64,000 nucleotides of DNA from Pectinophora gossypiella. Its lineage: Eukaryota > Arthropoda > Insecta > Lepidoptera > Gelechiidae. Position 1 is the stretch's first letter, and each line of letters starts with the position of its first letter. The translations under genes were made by a program, and so were the position numbers. The stretch is taken from the NCBI RefSeq assembly GCF_024362695.1, contig NC_065431.1, forward strand, positions 5,834,624 through 5,898,623, in the 5' to 3' direction. Shown piece after piece: positions 46,401 through 56,900 of the stretch. The notes under the pieces are model-generated. The model saw only the letters and a program-made list of their open reading frames with translations, searched no databases and was not told the DNA's origin.

Positions 46401-49400
46401 CTGCCTGGTTCGTATATCCAGCTTAAGATCCAAGGCTAGTTAAATATTAAAGATACTAATGAAATTCAATAAATTACCTGTTGGAATTACCGAGGAGCTC
46501 GGTGGCGCAGCGGTAAACGCGCTCGGTCTGCGATTGTTGAAGTTAAGCAACTTTCGCAAAGGCCTGGGGTAAATAGGATGGGTGACCACAAAAAAAAAGT
46601 TTTCATCTCGAGCTCCTCCGTGCTTCGGAAGGCACGCTAAGGTGTTGGTCCCGGCTGCATTAGCAGTCGTTAATAACCACCAATCCGCACTGGGCCCGCG
46701 TGTTGGTTTAAGGCCCGATCTCCCTATCCATCCATAGGGAAGGCCCGTGCCCCAGCAGTGGGGACGTTAATGGGCTGATGATGACCTGTTGGAAGGGGGG
46801 ACGGGTCTCATACAGTTACGGTCATGGTACTTTAGTCTGTTAAATACCTAAGGATGTTAGGCCACAATCCCTGACCCGTCATTAAGCCTTCCGTTCGCCG
46901 TGTCTTGCCTTTCAAGTTGCCTGCTAATTTATAACAAAACAGCATCACGCCTGTCTCCTCAAAGGGGTAGGCGGATTAATTCCGTCAAATATAATCCCCT
47001 CAGACGACGCCCGGGCTCTCACCCGGTACAAAATTTTAGACAACAGAAGGGTTAAAATGGCCACATCGAAGCAATTTATCTAAGAATGCAATATTGCTAT
47101 TTGACATTTGTTTGCATAGCGCACTTACTTTTAGGTATATGCGCAAATGTCAAATTAACAGCATAACAGTCTCCGTGGTCTAGTGGTTAGAGCGTAAGGC
47201 TCACGATCTGGAGGTCCGGGTTCGATTCCCGAGGGGGACATTGTCGAAATCACTTTGTGAGACTGTCCTTTGTTTGGTAAGGACTTTTCAGGCTTGAATC
47301 ACCTGATTGTCCGAAAAAGTAAGATGATTCTGTGCTTCGGAGGGTATGTTAAGCCGTTGGTCCCGGCTATTAGCCGTAAAAACACCTCCACCAACCCGCA
47401 GTGAAGCAGCGTGGTGGAGTATGCTCTATACCCCCTCCGGTTGATTGAAGGGAGGCCTGTGCCCAGCAGTGGGACGTATATAGGCTGTTTATGTTATGTT
47501 AAATGTCAAATAGCAATATTATTGCTTTCTTTGATGAATTACTTCGATGTGTCCATTTTAACCCCCCCCAAGTCAGAGGGTGCTGAGTTGGGCGCGAACC
47601 TCGGCGCAGGGCGTTGTCTGATAAGCGCTGAATGAGGGAAATCGTCGACCACGCCGGCGGGAAAGCCACGTCAAAGACAAAAAGCCTAAAAAATATTAAA
47701 CTTTAAAGTTATCTAATGTGTATTGTGAGTAGCAAGACATATTGCCTAATGCGGTATGTCGCTAACCTAACGTACTTAGCCTTAAGGTCACGTGACGTAA
47801 TGTCTTGCAAAACAGTTCACTGGTTTCTAGTTAAAGCGGGTTTCGTATAAACTGCAGTTTTGTTACGTTAACTATATACTACACATTAATCCTACTTTCA
47901 TTCACTACCGAAATATACAGGGTGTTAGTGACATCGTAACGAAAACTTTGAGGGATGATTCAGGCCATGATTCTAAGTTGATATCAAGTGGAATTTTCCG
48001 TTGTAAAAGGCTGCATTAGCAGTCGTTAATAACCATCAATCCGCACTGGGCCCGCGTGATGGTTTAAGGCCCGATCTCCCTATACATCCATAGGGAAGGC
48101 CCGTGCCCCAGCAGTGGGGACGTTAATGGGCTGATGATGATGATGAGGAACACAATGTCGTCGTTATAATAGTTGGTAGCAGAGAGAGGATTGCCATATT
48201 AAAAAAAATACAAAAAAGTAAATTTGTTGGGTTGCCAACAAGGATTGCATTCCCTAATATGTACATTTCTTTTATTTTCAGGGTCCTGTGGCGTCATCAT
48301 ACCTGAGGAGCTACCGTCTCTTCTATCAGTCGCATATTCCAACATACCGCCAATCAAAAAAGGTAACGTAAAACTAATTATTTCGATCATTACAGACTGA
48401 TGTTCCGTGTTTCGGAAGGCACAGCGATCAGCACATTGTTAATACCCAGAATAAAAATAAACTTGCTTTACAAGTCAGTCGATTACATAAGATCACTAAA
48501 TCTTTTAAGGGGCAATGTATACGTTTTTACAATAAGATTCCCATTGACATTCAGAATTTGCCTTTCAACTGTTTAAGACAGTAGTTAAACAGAAACTTTG
48601 CAAAAAAAGGTTATTATAAGGTTAGTGATTATTTAGAAGATATGAATGCATGGGATTAACCGTCTGAGAACTGATAATGGCCCCGATTCCTGCAGACACC
48701 TCCTAATTTTACTTTAAGGTATACCTGTCATTTTCTTATCCGCCGAAAAGGAAAGGGACGGATGATTGACAGCTCTTAATTTTAGGAAGAATGAATAAAT
48801 GAATGGATAACCCGGGCGAATCAAAGCCCCCGTATCTCGCTCGCTCGCAAACCGTTGGACGTGAGCTGTCAACTTAATTCTATAGGGTTATTGGCCAATG
48901 TAAAATTTTTAGACGGTTGTTTTAGATTTGTGCTTAAAATTGACGTGTGTTCCATAAATTTTATGCTTGTCGATTACCTGTCCCTTTCCTTTTCGGCGGA
49001 TAAGAAAATGACAGATATAACTTAAAATTAAGTAGATGGTATTTACAGGAATTAGCACCATTAGGCAGCTAAATTACTCAATTGTATAAAAATATTTTAA
49101 TATGTTTTTTTTAAAGAACGTCTAGGGCCCTGTGCCGAGGTTTTACTTGCAGCTTCTTTTCTATATCTACTTACTTACTGAAGTAAATAGTAGCCATGAC
49201 CGACTGCTAGATAAATGTGTGTTTGTACATTTGCAGGGACGGATTCTCGCGTGGGATTCGGCTTCGCCTTTGGCAACCACGCCGACTTCCAAGTCATGTT
49301 TGAGTTGGGGCCACAGACCAACACGCAGAATTTAAGTAAGTATTAATATTTACTTTGCTTTGCTTTCGGCTTTGATGTCATCATCATCATCATCATCAGC

Positions 49401-52400
49401 CCATTAACGTCCCCACTGCTGGGGCATGGGCTTCCCTATGGATGGATAGGGAGATCGGGCCTTAAACCATCACGCGGGCCCAGTGCGGATTGATGGTTAT
49501 TAACGACTGCTAATGCAGCCGGGACCAACGGCTTAACGTGCCTTCCGAAGCACGGAGCAGCTCGAGATAAAAACTTTTTTTTTGTGGTCACCCATCCTAT
49601 GACTGGCCTTTGCGAAAGTTGCTTTACTTCAACAATCGCAGACCGAGCGCGTTAACCGCTGCGCCACCGAGCTCCTCAACTGAGCTCCTCGGCTTTGATG
49701 TAGTATGCTATATTTTAAGTAGATGTTGGTGCTAATTCCTGCAGACGCCATTTAATTTTATTTTAAGTTATACCTGTCATTTTCTTATCCGTTGAAAAAG
49801 AAAGGGACGGGTACTCGACAGGCATAAATTTTATGGAATACACGTCAATTTTAAGCAGAAATCTAAAAAAAGCCGTCTAAAAATTTTACATCGGCCAATA
49901 ACCCGGCAGAATTAAGTAGACAGCACCTCAAACGGATTGCATACCAGCGAGATGCCTATTTTAATTGCACGGGTTATTCATTCATTTTAAAATTAACTTT
50001 TTGACAATCATCCGTCCCTTTCCTTTTCGGCGGATAAGAAAATGACGGGTATAACTTAAAATAAAATTAGGTGTCTGCAGGAATCGGGGCCATTAGGTTT
50101 GTTTTATGTAGATCGTTTTAAGTTATATTGCATTATTTACTTATACCTGTATTGTACCGTCTCCGACTCCAATATGTAGCGAGTTCATTCACGCTAAAGT
50201 TGCCTGGAAGAAATTGCTATTTAGCAATAAGGCCGCCGATTGTGCTTCTCTTGTCACTTTTGTATCTCTCTCTCTATTTAAGAGCTGCGCTCTTGTCGGT
50301 GGAGTAACCGCCATTCCTCTCTTCTTCCCGCCAAAACCTTCACCTCCCGATACGACACGACCTGCACCTTCTCTTTTATTTGTTTCATAAATGTTATCCT
50401 AGGTCTACCCCTTCCTCTCTTCCCTTCAGTTTTTCCTTCTATAATGTTTGTTATAAATGAATCGTGTCGTATCAGGTGGCCAATCATATTTCCTCTCCGG
50501 TTCTCTATAGTCTTCAATATGGTTCTCTTTTCTTCAACTCTTTCCAGCACTTTTTCATTTGACACCATTTCAGTCCAGCTTATACCCTCCATCCCTTTTG
50601 TATATATTTTTTTAATGTTGTGTTTATATTTGCAATAAAGCTTTATTGTATTGGATAGATAACATACTTAAGTAAGAAATAACGGTTACATTAGGTATTG
50701 TAATAGGGTAGTTGACTAATTTTGAAAAAATAGTTTAATAGCTCCCATCGGGAATGGAACCTGGACCTCCAGATCGTGAGCCTAATGCTCTAACTACTAG
50801 ACCACAGAGGATGGAAATATTTACTTGTATAATAATGTTTGTTTTTTAATTTCCAGCGGGACAAGGCTTCCAGTCAAACAACAAGCGTCAAGCGCCTGCG
50901 CCGCCTCCGCCTAAAGTGAACAAGAATAGAGAAAAGGTGCGTGTCATGATACTACTTAAGTACTTATATTAAAAAAATTGAGGGGGAGGGCGCTTTTTCA
51001 CCGGATGGATTTACGCAAGGTATAAGAAAAGGTATGCTCAATCCTATGACAAGCCGCCATTGCTAGCCCTTTGATGACGTAAGTGTTACCATTCAATTGG
51101 TATCTCCAACATTCCAAGGACGTAAATTTTATTATTGAAAATTAAGTGAATTACTGACTAATGTATTTAATTACTAATCTTTGTCACGTATACAAAAATC
51201 ATTAAAACTGTAAGTAAATCTTTTACTAAAAGCTCAAAATTTCCTTGCAAAGTAAATTAAAAACGTTGGACGTGGGTAATTTATTTTTTGCGTAATGGTA
51301 ACGCAGGGTCGGATGACGTCAGCTGGGCTAACCTTGAAATGTTAGCTGCCAGTTATCATCCGTCCCTTTCCTTTTCGGCGGATAAGAAAATGACAGGTAT
51401 AACTTAAAATAAAATTAGATGGTGTTTACATGAATTAGCACCTATATTTGGCTCGGACTTAAAGTGCAAGTGCGGCGTGTCTGCTGGAATCGGGGCCATT
51501 GCATATTTACCTTGTGCTAAATAATGTATATTTACCTTATCTTATGGTGGTGGTGGTGTGATGTGGTGTAAAAGACGATATAGTGACTAAGATTGAGAAG
51601 GGAATGTTAGGTTGGTTTGGACACGTAGAGCGGATGAAGGATAATAGAATTGCAAAAGCGGTATATAAAGCAAAAGTTGATGGTAGGGCTGGCAGAGGAA
51701 GACCGAGAAGGACTTACGATTACCAAATTGGAGATTTTCTTAGAAAAGGTTTAATACGATCTACTCTGAACCGGCGTGCGTGTATGAAGCGATTGATGAA
51801 TGTGGAGGAAGCAAGAGAAGTGTGTCAGGATCGAAGCAAATGGAATTCTATAGTCTCTGCTTACCCCGGTGGGAAATAGGCGTGAGTTTATGTATGTATG
51901 TATGTTACCTTATCTTATCTTCCAGTTCCTGCAATCCGAAGCCGGGAACTACCTGCAGTCTTGGGCATCAAAAATGCGCAAGCCTTCGCCCCCGGCCTCC
52001 GCCCCCGGGCAGACGCCCAACCTCGAGGACTCAGTGGTGGAGCTCGTCAGGAACCACCGCGGCGAGTACGAGATACACCAGCCCAAGCCTGGTCACATGC
52101 CGCAAAAAGTCCTCGACGAATTGAAGAGGTAAAAAAATCGCCCGACTTTTAGGCCGATTTTTCCGACTTTTCCAACAAAAAAAAAGTCGAGCGACCAGTC
52201 TGATGTCGTTTATGTATAATTATAGATAGTTTAATGTATATATCGCATGTAGTAGGCTGTATTGGACTGGTTTTCCCTTCGCGGAACGGAAATTGGAAGT
52301 TCAGACAGGCAGTCGCTTTTGTAAAAAACCGGACCTGTCAAATCTTCAAGTTAGGTAACGCTAGGGAGATTATGAATATGATGATAATCACATATAGGTA

Positions 52401-52973
52401 GTTCTTTTAACTCCCCTAAATCAACTGGAGGGGTTATAGAGTATACTCCACCACGCTGCTTCACTGCGGAGGTGATTGGTGAAGGATTGGTGTTTCTACG
52501 GCTAATAGCTACCGGGACCAACGGCTTAACGCGCCCGCGGAATCATCTTACTTTTTTAAACAATCAGGTGATTCAAGCGTGCAATGTCCTTACCAAATCA
52601 ATGACAGTCTCACAACTGATTTAGACAATGTCCCCATCGGGAATCGAACCCGGACCTCCTGACAGTGACCCTAACGCTTTTACCACAAGACAACGGAGGC
52701 TGTTTCTATGTACTTATACTGATTTTAATGTATACAGGATGTTAGTGACATCATACCTAACACCCTGTATTCTCTCGACCACTCACACTGATGAGGCCTT
52801 TCTTAGAATAGCTAAAGTAAACTGCCCTCAATGTCCATTCCAGGTTGTACGGCGAGAAGAAAGAAGAAGCGAAGAAACTTACGGAGAAGAAGAAGACAGA
52901 AGCAACCAAGCAGAGGTCAGAGGCGGAGATCAAGAAGATAACAGAAGATCTATCAAACGTCGACTTGGATTAA
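40444..52973 (+). CDS. Small secreted protein of unrecognised family, 6 exons, 211 aa
   Basis: Exons: 40444-40486, 48282-48362, 49237-49335, 50857-50936, 51926-52128, 52844-52973. All are GT-AG with matching phases (1,1,1,0,2), ATG to TAA. I do not recognise the family. Residues 1-16 (MDLKLLIFTHLFALGG) look like a signal peptide. One Cys follows at about residue 18. Residues 46-61 (RVGFGFAFGNHADFQV), then ELGPQ, form the block shared with the minus-strand paralogue at 35999-37463. N73-L74-T75 is an N-glycosylation sequon created across an intron. A proline-rich stretch (APAPPPPK) lies in exon 4. The last 45 residues are a Lys/Glu-rich predicted helix or coiled coil. No transmembrane segment follows the signal, so a secreted or lumenal product is inferred. 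Intron 1 (7.8 kb) is packed with repeats. The start is preceded by an AT-rich leader with no in-frame upstream ATG noticed. Further in-phase exons hidden in introns cannot be excluded. Confidence 0.8.
40487..43784. other. Left part of intron 1: stacked repeats
   Basis: 40555-40620 LINE tail (ctcacgcccgtaatccctga). 40620-41210 nothing recognised. 41215-41425 element E (-). 41425-41705 element H, full palindrome. 42060-42120 LINE tail. 42150-42280 element E (+). 42283-42425 element I. 42640-42840 and 42895-43110 LINE 3' ends. 43140-43185 a tRNA-like B box (gggttcgaaccccggc). 43200-43784 nothing firm. Confidence 0.6.
43785..44990 (+). repeat. 43-bp minisatellite, about 28 copies, hairpin in each unit
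   Basis: The unit starts tacttagttcatgttgcgat and contains the perfect inverted repeat TTAGTTCAT-GTTGCG-ATGAACTAA (9-bp stem, 6-nt loop). Variants GTTGTG (loop) and gaacaaat or agtatatt (stem or linker) mark sub-blocks. Located in intron 1 of the secreted-protein gene. Confidence 0.97.
45230..45540 (+). repeat. Interspersed repeat with gacccgccccggcttcgctc core, carrying a 43-bp insertion
   Basis: The core motif is a widespread arthropod repeat signature. At 45440-45482 a minus-strand LINE or SINE tail piece is inserted between two copies of acatagggatat (45428-45439, 45483-45494). 44991-45230 shows a tg microsatellite and nothing else. Confidence 0.7.
45578..45892 (-). mobile_element. SINE A, full length
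   Basis: All parts in reverse, with the head near 45835-45892 (ggttgagcgttgggctcacg on the minus strand). Confidence 0.83.
46024..46353 (+). mobile_element. SINE B, full length with target duplication
   Basis: Head (ctccgtggtctagtggttag, B box gggttcgattccc), central module and tail (tgcccagcagtgggacgtat) are complete. AATGTAGA flanks it at 46016-46023 and 46354-46361. Best reference for family B. Confidence 0.92.
46487..46783 (+). mobile_element. SINE C, full length with target duplication
   Basis: Starts gaggagctcggtggcgcagc (tRNA-like A box), then gaagttaagcaac and ggatgggtgacc as in 5S rRNA, the central module and the C tail. The 11-bp acctgttggaa flanks it (46476-46486, 46784-46794). 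Best reference for family C. Confidence 0.93.
46860..47660. repeat. Element P palindrome split by SINE B, with element F scraps
   Basis: P arms: 47046-47160 (ggttaaaatggccacatcga...) and 47500-47567 (inverted). SINE B, full length, occupies about 47161-47499. F fragments at 46970-47045 and 47570-47660. Confidence 0.75.
47917..48150 (+). repeat. Element H arm joined to SINE C tail
   Basis: 47917-48006 is an H arm starting acagggtgttagtgacatcg. 48007-48150 is the C tail, truncated within the central module. Confidence 0.7.
48450..48660 (+). pseudogene. LINE ORF2 C-terminus, eroded
   Basis: Diverged relative of 9840-10325 (ggcaatgtatacgtttttac..., gttattataaggttagtgat). Broken frames. Intron 2 of the secreted-protein gene. 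Confidence 0.5.
48679..49068. mobile_element. Element G, full length
   Basis: ggccccgattcctgcagaca start and ggaattagcacca end, with inverted arms as in 17985-18285. Confidence 0.75.
49376..49680 (-). mobile_element. SINE C, full length
   Basis: Reverse copy from catcatcatcagcccatt to gcgccaccgagctcctc. Intron 3. Confidence 0.87.
49723..50095. mobile_element. Element G, full length, opposite orientation
   Basis: Starts ggtgctaattcctgcagacg and ends tgcaggaatcggggcc, so it is inverted relative to 48679-49068, 650 bases away. Confidence 0.75.
50150..50592. pseudogene. Two LINE 3' ends, one with a C-terminal ORF (-)
   Basis: 50150-50250 is a plus-strand LINE tail (ggaagaaattgctatttagc). 50592-50278 (minus) reads MEGISWTEMVSNEKVL, IENRRGNMIGHLIRHDSFI and GKRGRGRPRITFMKQIKEKV. 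This is the RGRPR-type C-terminus common to LINE reverse transcriptase ORFs, ending just before the 3' UTR. Confidence 0.75.
50740..50815 (-). mobile_element. SINE B head fragment
   Basis: tcgggaatggaacctggacc through ctagaccacagagg; only the head remains, 42 bases before exon 4. Confidence 0.65.
51003..51905 (+). repeat. Element N, element G arm, then LINE C-terminus
   Basis: 51003-51352 element N. 51355-51500 a shortened G. 51583-51879 reads GMLGWFGHVERMKDNRIAKA, GRAGRGRPRRTYDYQIGDFL and SIVSAYPGGK, a LINE ORF C-terminus with its gtgagtttatgtatg 3' end. It ends 20 bases before exon 5. Confidence 0.75.
52255..52772. repeat. SINE D (+), SINE B (-) and element H scraps in intron 5
   Basis: 52255-52380 D part (gtcagacaggcagtcgcttt). 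52418-52705 B in reverse. 52736-52772 H ends (atgttagtgacatcat..., aacaccctgta). Confidence 0.7.
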
Positions 52974-53060
52974 CATATTATGTACAATAATAATTATGTA
53001 GTAGGTACCAAATGCAGTTTTATTACCAATAATAATATTTTTAGCAAAATCTCCTAGCAT

Positions 53061-53480
53061 TTTCCCGTTTTTCACAGGGTCCCCTTACCTAACCTGTAGA
53101 TTTGAAAGGTCCAGTTTTTTACAGAAGCGACTGCCTGTCTGACTTTCCAACCCGAAGGAAAAACCAGCCTAATACAGGTTACGTCACATACCTCCGATGC
53201 ATTTATCGGGAATGTGGGTTTTCGCACGATGTTTTCCTTCACCGCTGAGCTCGTGATAATCATTTATGATCCAAATATGAATTCACATACCTCCGATGCA
53301 TTTATCGGGAATGTGGGTTTCCTCATAAGTTTTCCTTCGCCACCGACCACGCGATAATAATTTGTGTTCCAAACATGAATTCGAAAACACATTCGACAAT
53401 CATTGGTTTAGACCTCGATTCGAACCTGCGACCTCAAAGTGAGAGGCAACCGTTCTCTCAACGGGACAACCTCGGCTTCC
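53061..53480 (-). mobile_element. SINE D with tRNA-like head and an internal duplication
   Basis: Read on the minus strand: head gaggttgtcccgttgagaga..., B box ggttcgaatcg, then body. A segment (cacatacctccgatgcattt... to gtgggttt) occurs twice, at 53187-53222 and 53284-53320. Lies just past the end of the secreted-protein gene. Confidence 0.78.
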
Positions 53481-53586
53481 ACTAAAAAAAAACACTTAAG
53501 ATAAATTACTTAATAAAAAAAAAATTTGGTCGTAAATATGTAATTGTCGTAACACCTTAAAAGGTCGTAAAACCTTAATTAGCAAA

Positions 53587-53767
53587 TGTATTGTAGCGTG
53601 TTAGCCGGTCCTTTTGGTTATAAAATCATACGACGACTTCAATGTAATTAATATCTTTTATTAATATAAACAACACAAGGTAAGTACAATGAGACGACCA
53701 AAGAGAATGACATAGACAATAGCGACAGCTGTAGTGATGTGCGTGACTAATAGTGACGTATACAACA
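53587..53767 (-). repeat. 3' LTR of the Gypsy-type element
   Basis: 181 bp, TG...CA bounded in element sense; same sequence as 58166-58346 by eye. Confidence 0.93.
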
Positions 53768-53986
53768 TCCCCCTTATCAGAAAGAAGTAAAATGATTACA
53801 ATTTTACAGCTTGACTTGACTTAACACTATAGTTTAACAGTAGCTTATTGACCAGCTAAGACAGACAATTTGTAATTACAATTAAGACACAATATGTTTA
53901 ACTTAGTCTATACTATTACTAATACTAGACAGCTAAATTTACAGACAGTCCTTCACAGTCATAACAAATATATATATGTATATTTT

Positions 53987-56900
53987 TTATAAATCTAACT
54001 GTCTTGGTGGTCTTATGACTCTTCCACTCCGAGTGCGCATTTGAACCGGGGTAGTATGCTCTTCAATAGACGGAGCTACTGTATGTGACACAGGAGACGT
54101 TCTGACATTTGGACTCTTTTGTGACCCTTCAGAAAATTCCATTTGTGGTATCTGTGGTGGCTTCAAAATATGCTGTCTATTTCTTCTTCCTATAAATCCA
54201 TCAGACCCTTCAATTGTATAGGACCTAGGCTGATCGCATTTAAACTTGACGTTGCCTGTAGTCCATAGCGAATCTGGCATTTTCTTAAAATAGACTTTAT
54301 CTCCTTCTTTTAGTTCTGGCAATACTTTAGTCTTTCTGTCGTAATAATCTTTCATTTTCTTCTTATTTTCTTCCTTTGTCTTGACATAATCTTGAAATTT
54401 GATTGTTTTAGGTTTTAAGTTATTTGTGACTGTAGGCAATTGTGTTCTCAGCGAACGTGACATTAACAGTTGTGCTGGAGATGGTAGATTTCCTCTAGGT
54501 GTATTCCTGAATTGAAGCAAAGCAAGATATGGGTCTGTTCCTGATTCGTCTGACTTAGTAAGAAAACGTTTACATATCTTGACTGCTGACTCTACCAATC
54601 CATTTGACCTTGGTATGTATGGACTTGACGTGTTATGGTGTATTCCCCATTCAAAAATAAAATTCTTAAATTCTGCAGAGTTAAATGGTGGACCATTGTC
54701 TGAGAATAACTCTACTGGTATCCCATGTCGACTGAAGATACTTTTAAGACAAACAATTACTGTTTTGGCGTTAGTACTTGCCACTGACATCAATTCAATA
54801 TAATTCGAGTAATAATCTTGGACGACTATGAATTTTTTAGACTTATAATCCATGAAATCAACACCAACTTTTTCCCATGGAAGCAATGAGACATCATGTG
54901 GAAGAAGCGGTTCAGGAGCATTTGAGCTTCTATGTGACAAGCAAGTATGACATGACTCGACAAGATTTTTTATATCTGTTGACATGAATGGCCAAAATAC
55001 ATGACCTCTGACAAACGCTTTAGACCTTTCAATTCCTAGATGACCACTGTGTATTATTTTCAAGATATCTGGCCTTAATTTTTTAGGTATGACTATACTG
55101 TTACTTCTGAAGATTAGATCATTTTCTGTATGTAGATCAAATCTATATTGCCAATATTCCTGTACATCTTTGTGAACTTGAGCTTTACTCGACGGCCATC
55201 CTTCTTTACAGTATTTTTTCAAAATCTGTAGACTTTCATCTTCATTAGTGCCTTTGATTAGCCATTGTAGACGTTCTGGAGAGACAGGTAATGACTTAAT
55301 AAGTAAATTGACGTGCACGACCACATCATCATCTAATTCTTCTGTGCTTGTTTCTGACAGTGGTGCTCTAGACAATGTATCAGCAATATACATGTGACTG
55401 CCTTTCTTGTAGACTACATTTAGACTATATGACTGTATTTTCAACATCATCCTCTGTAGACGTGTTGGGACTTCGACTAAAGGCTTTTTAAATAATGTTA
55501 TTAACGGAGCATGATCTGTTTCGACCATTACAGTTTGTCCATATATAAATTGGTGGAACTTGACGCAGGCAAAGACTATTGCATATAGTTCCTTCTCTAT
55601 TTGAGCCATTCTTTGCTGTGACTCCGTTAAGGTTTTTGACGCATAATAGACAGGATGTTGATTTTGTAACAACACTGCTCCGACAGCACAGCTACTAGCA
55701 TCACTTTGTATGACAATAGGATCATTGACATTAAAATGTGACAAGACTGGGACCTGACATATTAATTGTTTTAGACGACAAAATGTTGCTTCATGATTAG
55801 CATTCCACTGCCAATCAGTAGACTTCTTTAGTAACTGACGTAGAATTTCTGTCTCACATGCCATATTTTTAATAAAAGGACTTAAGTAATTAAGCATGCC
55901 TAGAAATCGTTGTAAATCTTTTAGACAAGTAGGAGACGGCATCTCTTGGATTGCTCTGACTTTATCCGGATCGACTGTGATTCCGACTGCTGAAAATATA
56001 TGACCCAGGTATTTAATACTCTCCTTGGCAAATGAACATTTTTCTTTATTAAATTTGACATTGTATTCCTTGGCTCTGTTGAATACCATATTAAGGCGTT
56101 CATTATGCTCTTGTAGTGTTTGTCCACTGACTAAAATATCATCGCTGTATACTGCCACTCCTGGTATGTCACCAAATATTTCTGTCATTATTCTATGAAA
56201 GTACTCAGGGGCACAGTTGACTCCATATGGAAGACGTTTGAAGCGATAACGACCAAATGGCGTATTAAATGTTGTGAGGTAAGAACTCTTCTCACTCAAT
56301 TTACACATCCAAAATCCACTACTGGCATCTAAAGTTGAGTAGAATTTTGCACCAGCGACCTTGGCGCGAACCATGTCTACGGACGGAATAGGATAATGAG
56401 TTCTGTTAATCGCCTGATTTAGATTACGGGGGTCTAGACATACCCGTAATTGACCATTCTTCTTTTCGACTAAAATCAAAGAACTCACCCACTCAGTTGG
56501 CTCTGTGACCTTGACAATGACATCCATGTTTTCCATTTTCTCCAATTCTTCTTGAAGCCTTTGATGTAGAGCGAATGGTACCTTCCTTGGTGCATCGACT
56601 TTTGGCTTGACATCAGGATTTGTACTTATGACACACTCACCAGGAAGACATCCAAGACCGGTAAAAACAGAATTATTATATTCAATTAGTTTAGACAAAT
56701 TTATATCTTGTGACTGACTTGACTGTGACTGACTTGACTGTGACTGACTTGACTGTGACTGACTTGACTGTACTGACTGACTTTTCATGGCTTCAGGACA
56801 AATTACATGACATGACTTTGACTCGTTTTGATTTGTTTCAAATGACAATTGACTATCATTATTTTCTGACATGTGACTATTTGTAGACTCGACACAAAAA

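Noticed and set aside
46545..46600. 5S rRNA gene
   Set aside because: Only the internal promoter segments match. Both 5S ends are absent and the unit is a dispersed SINE.
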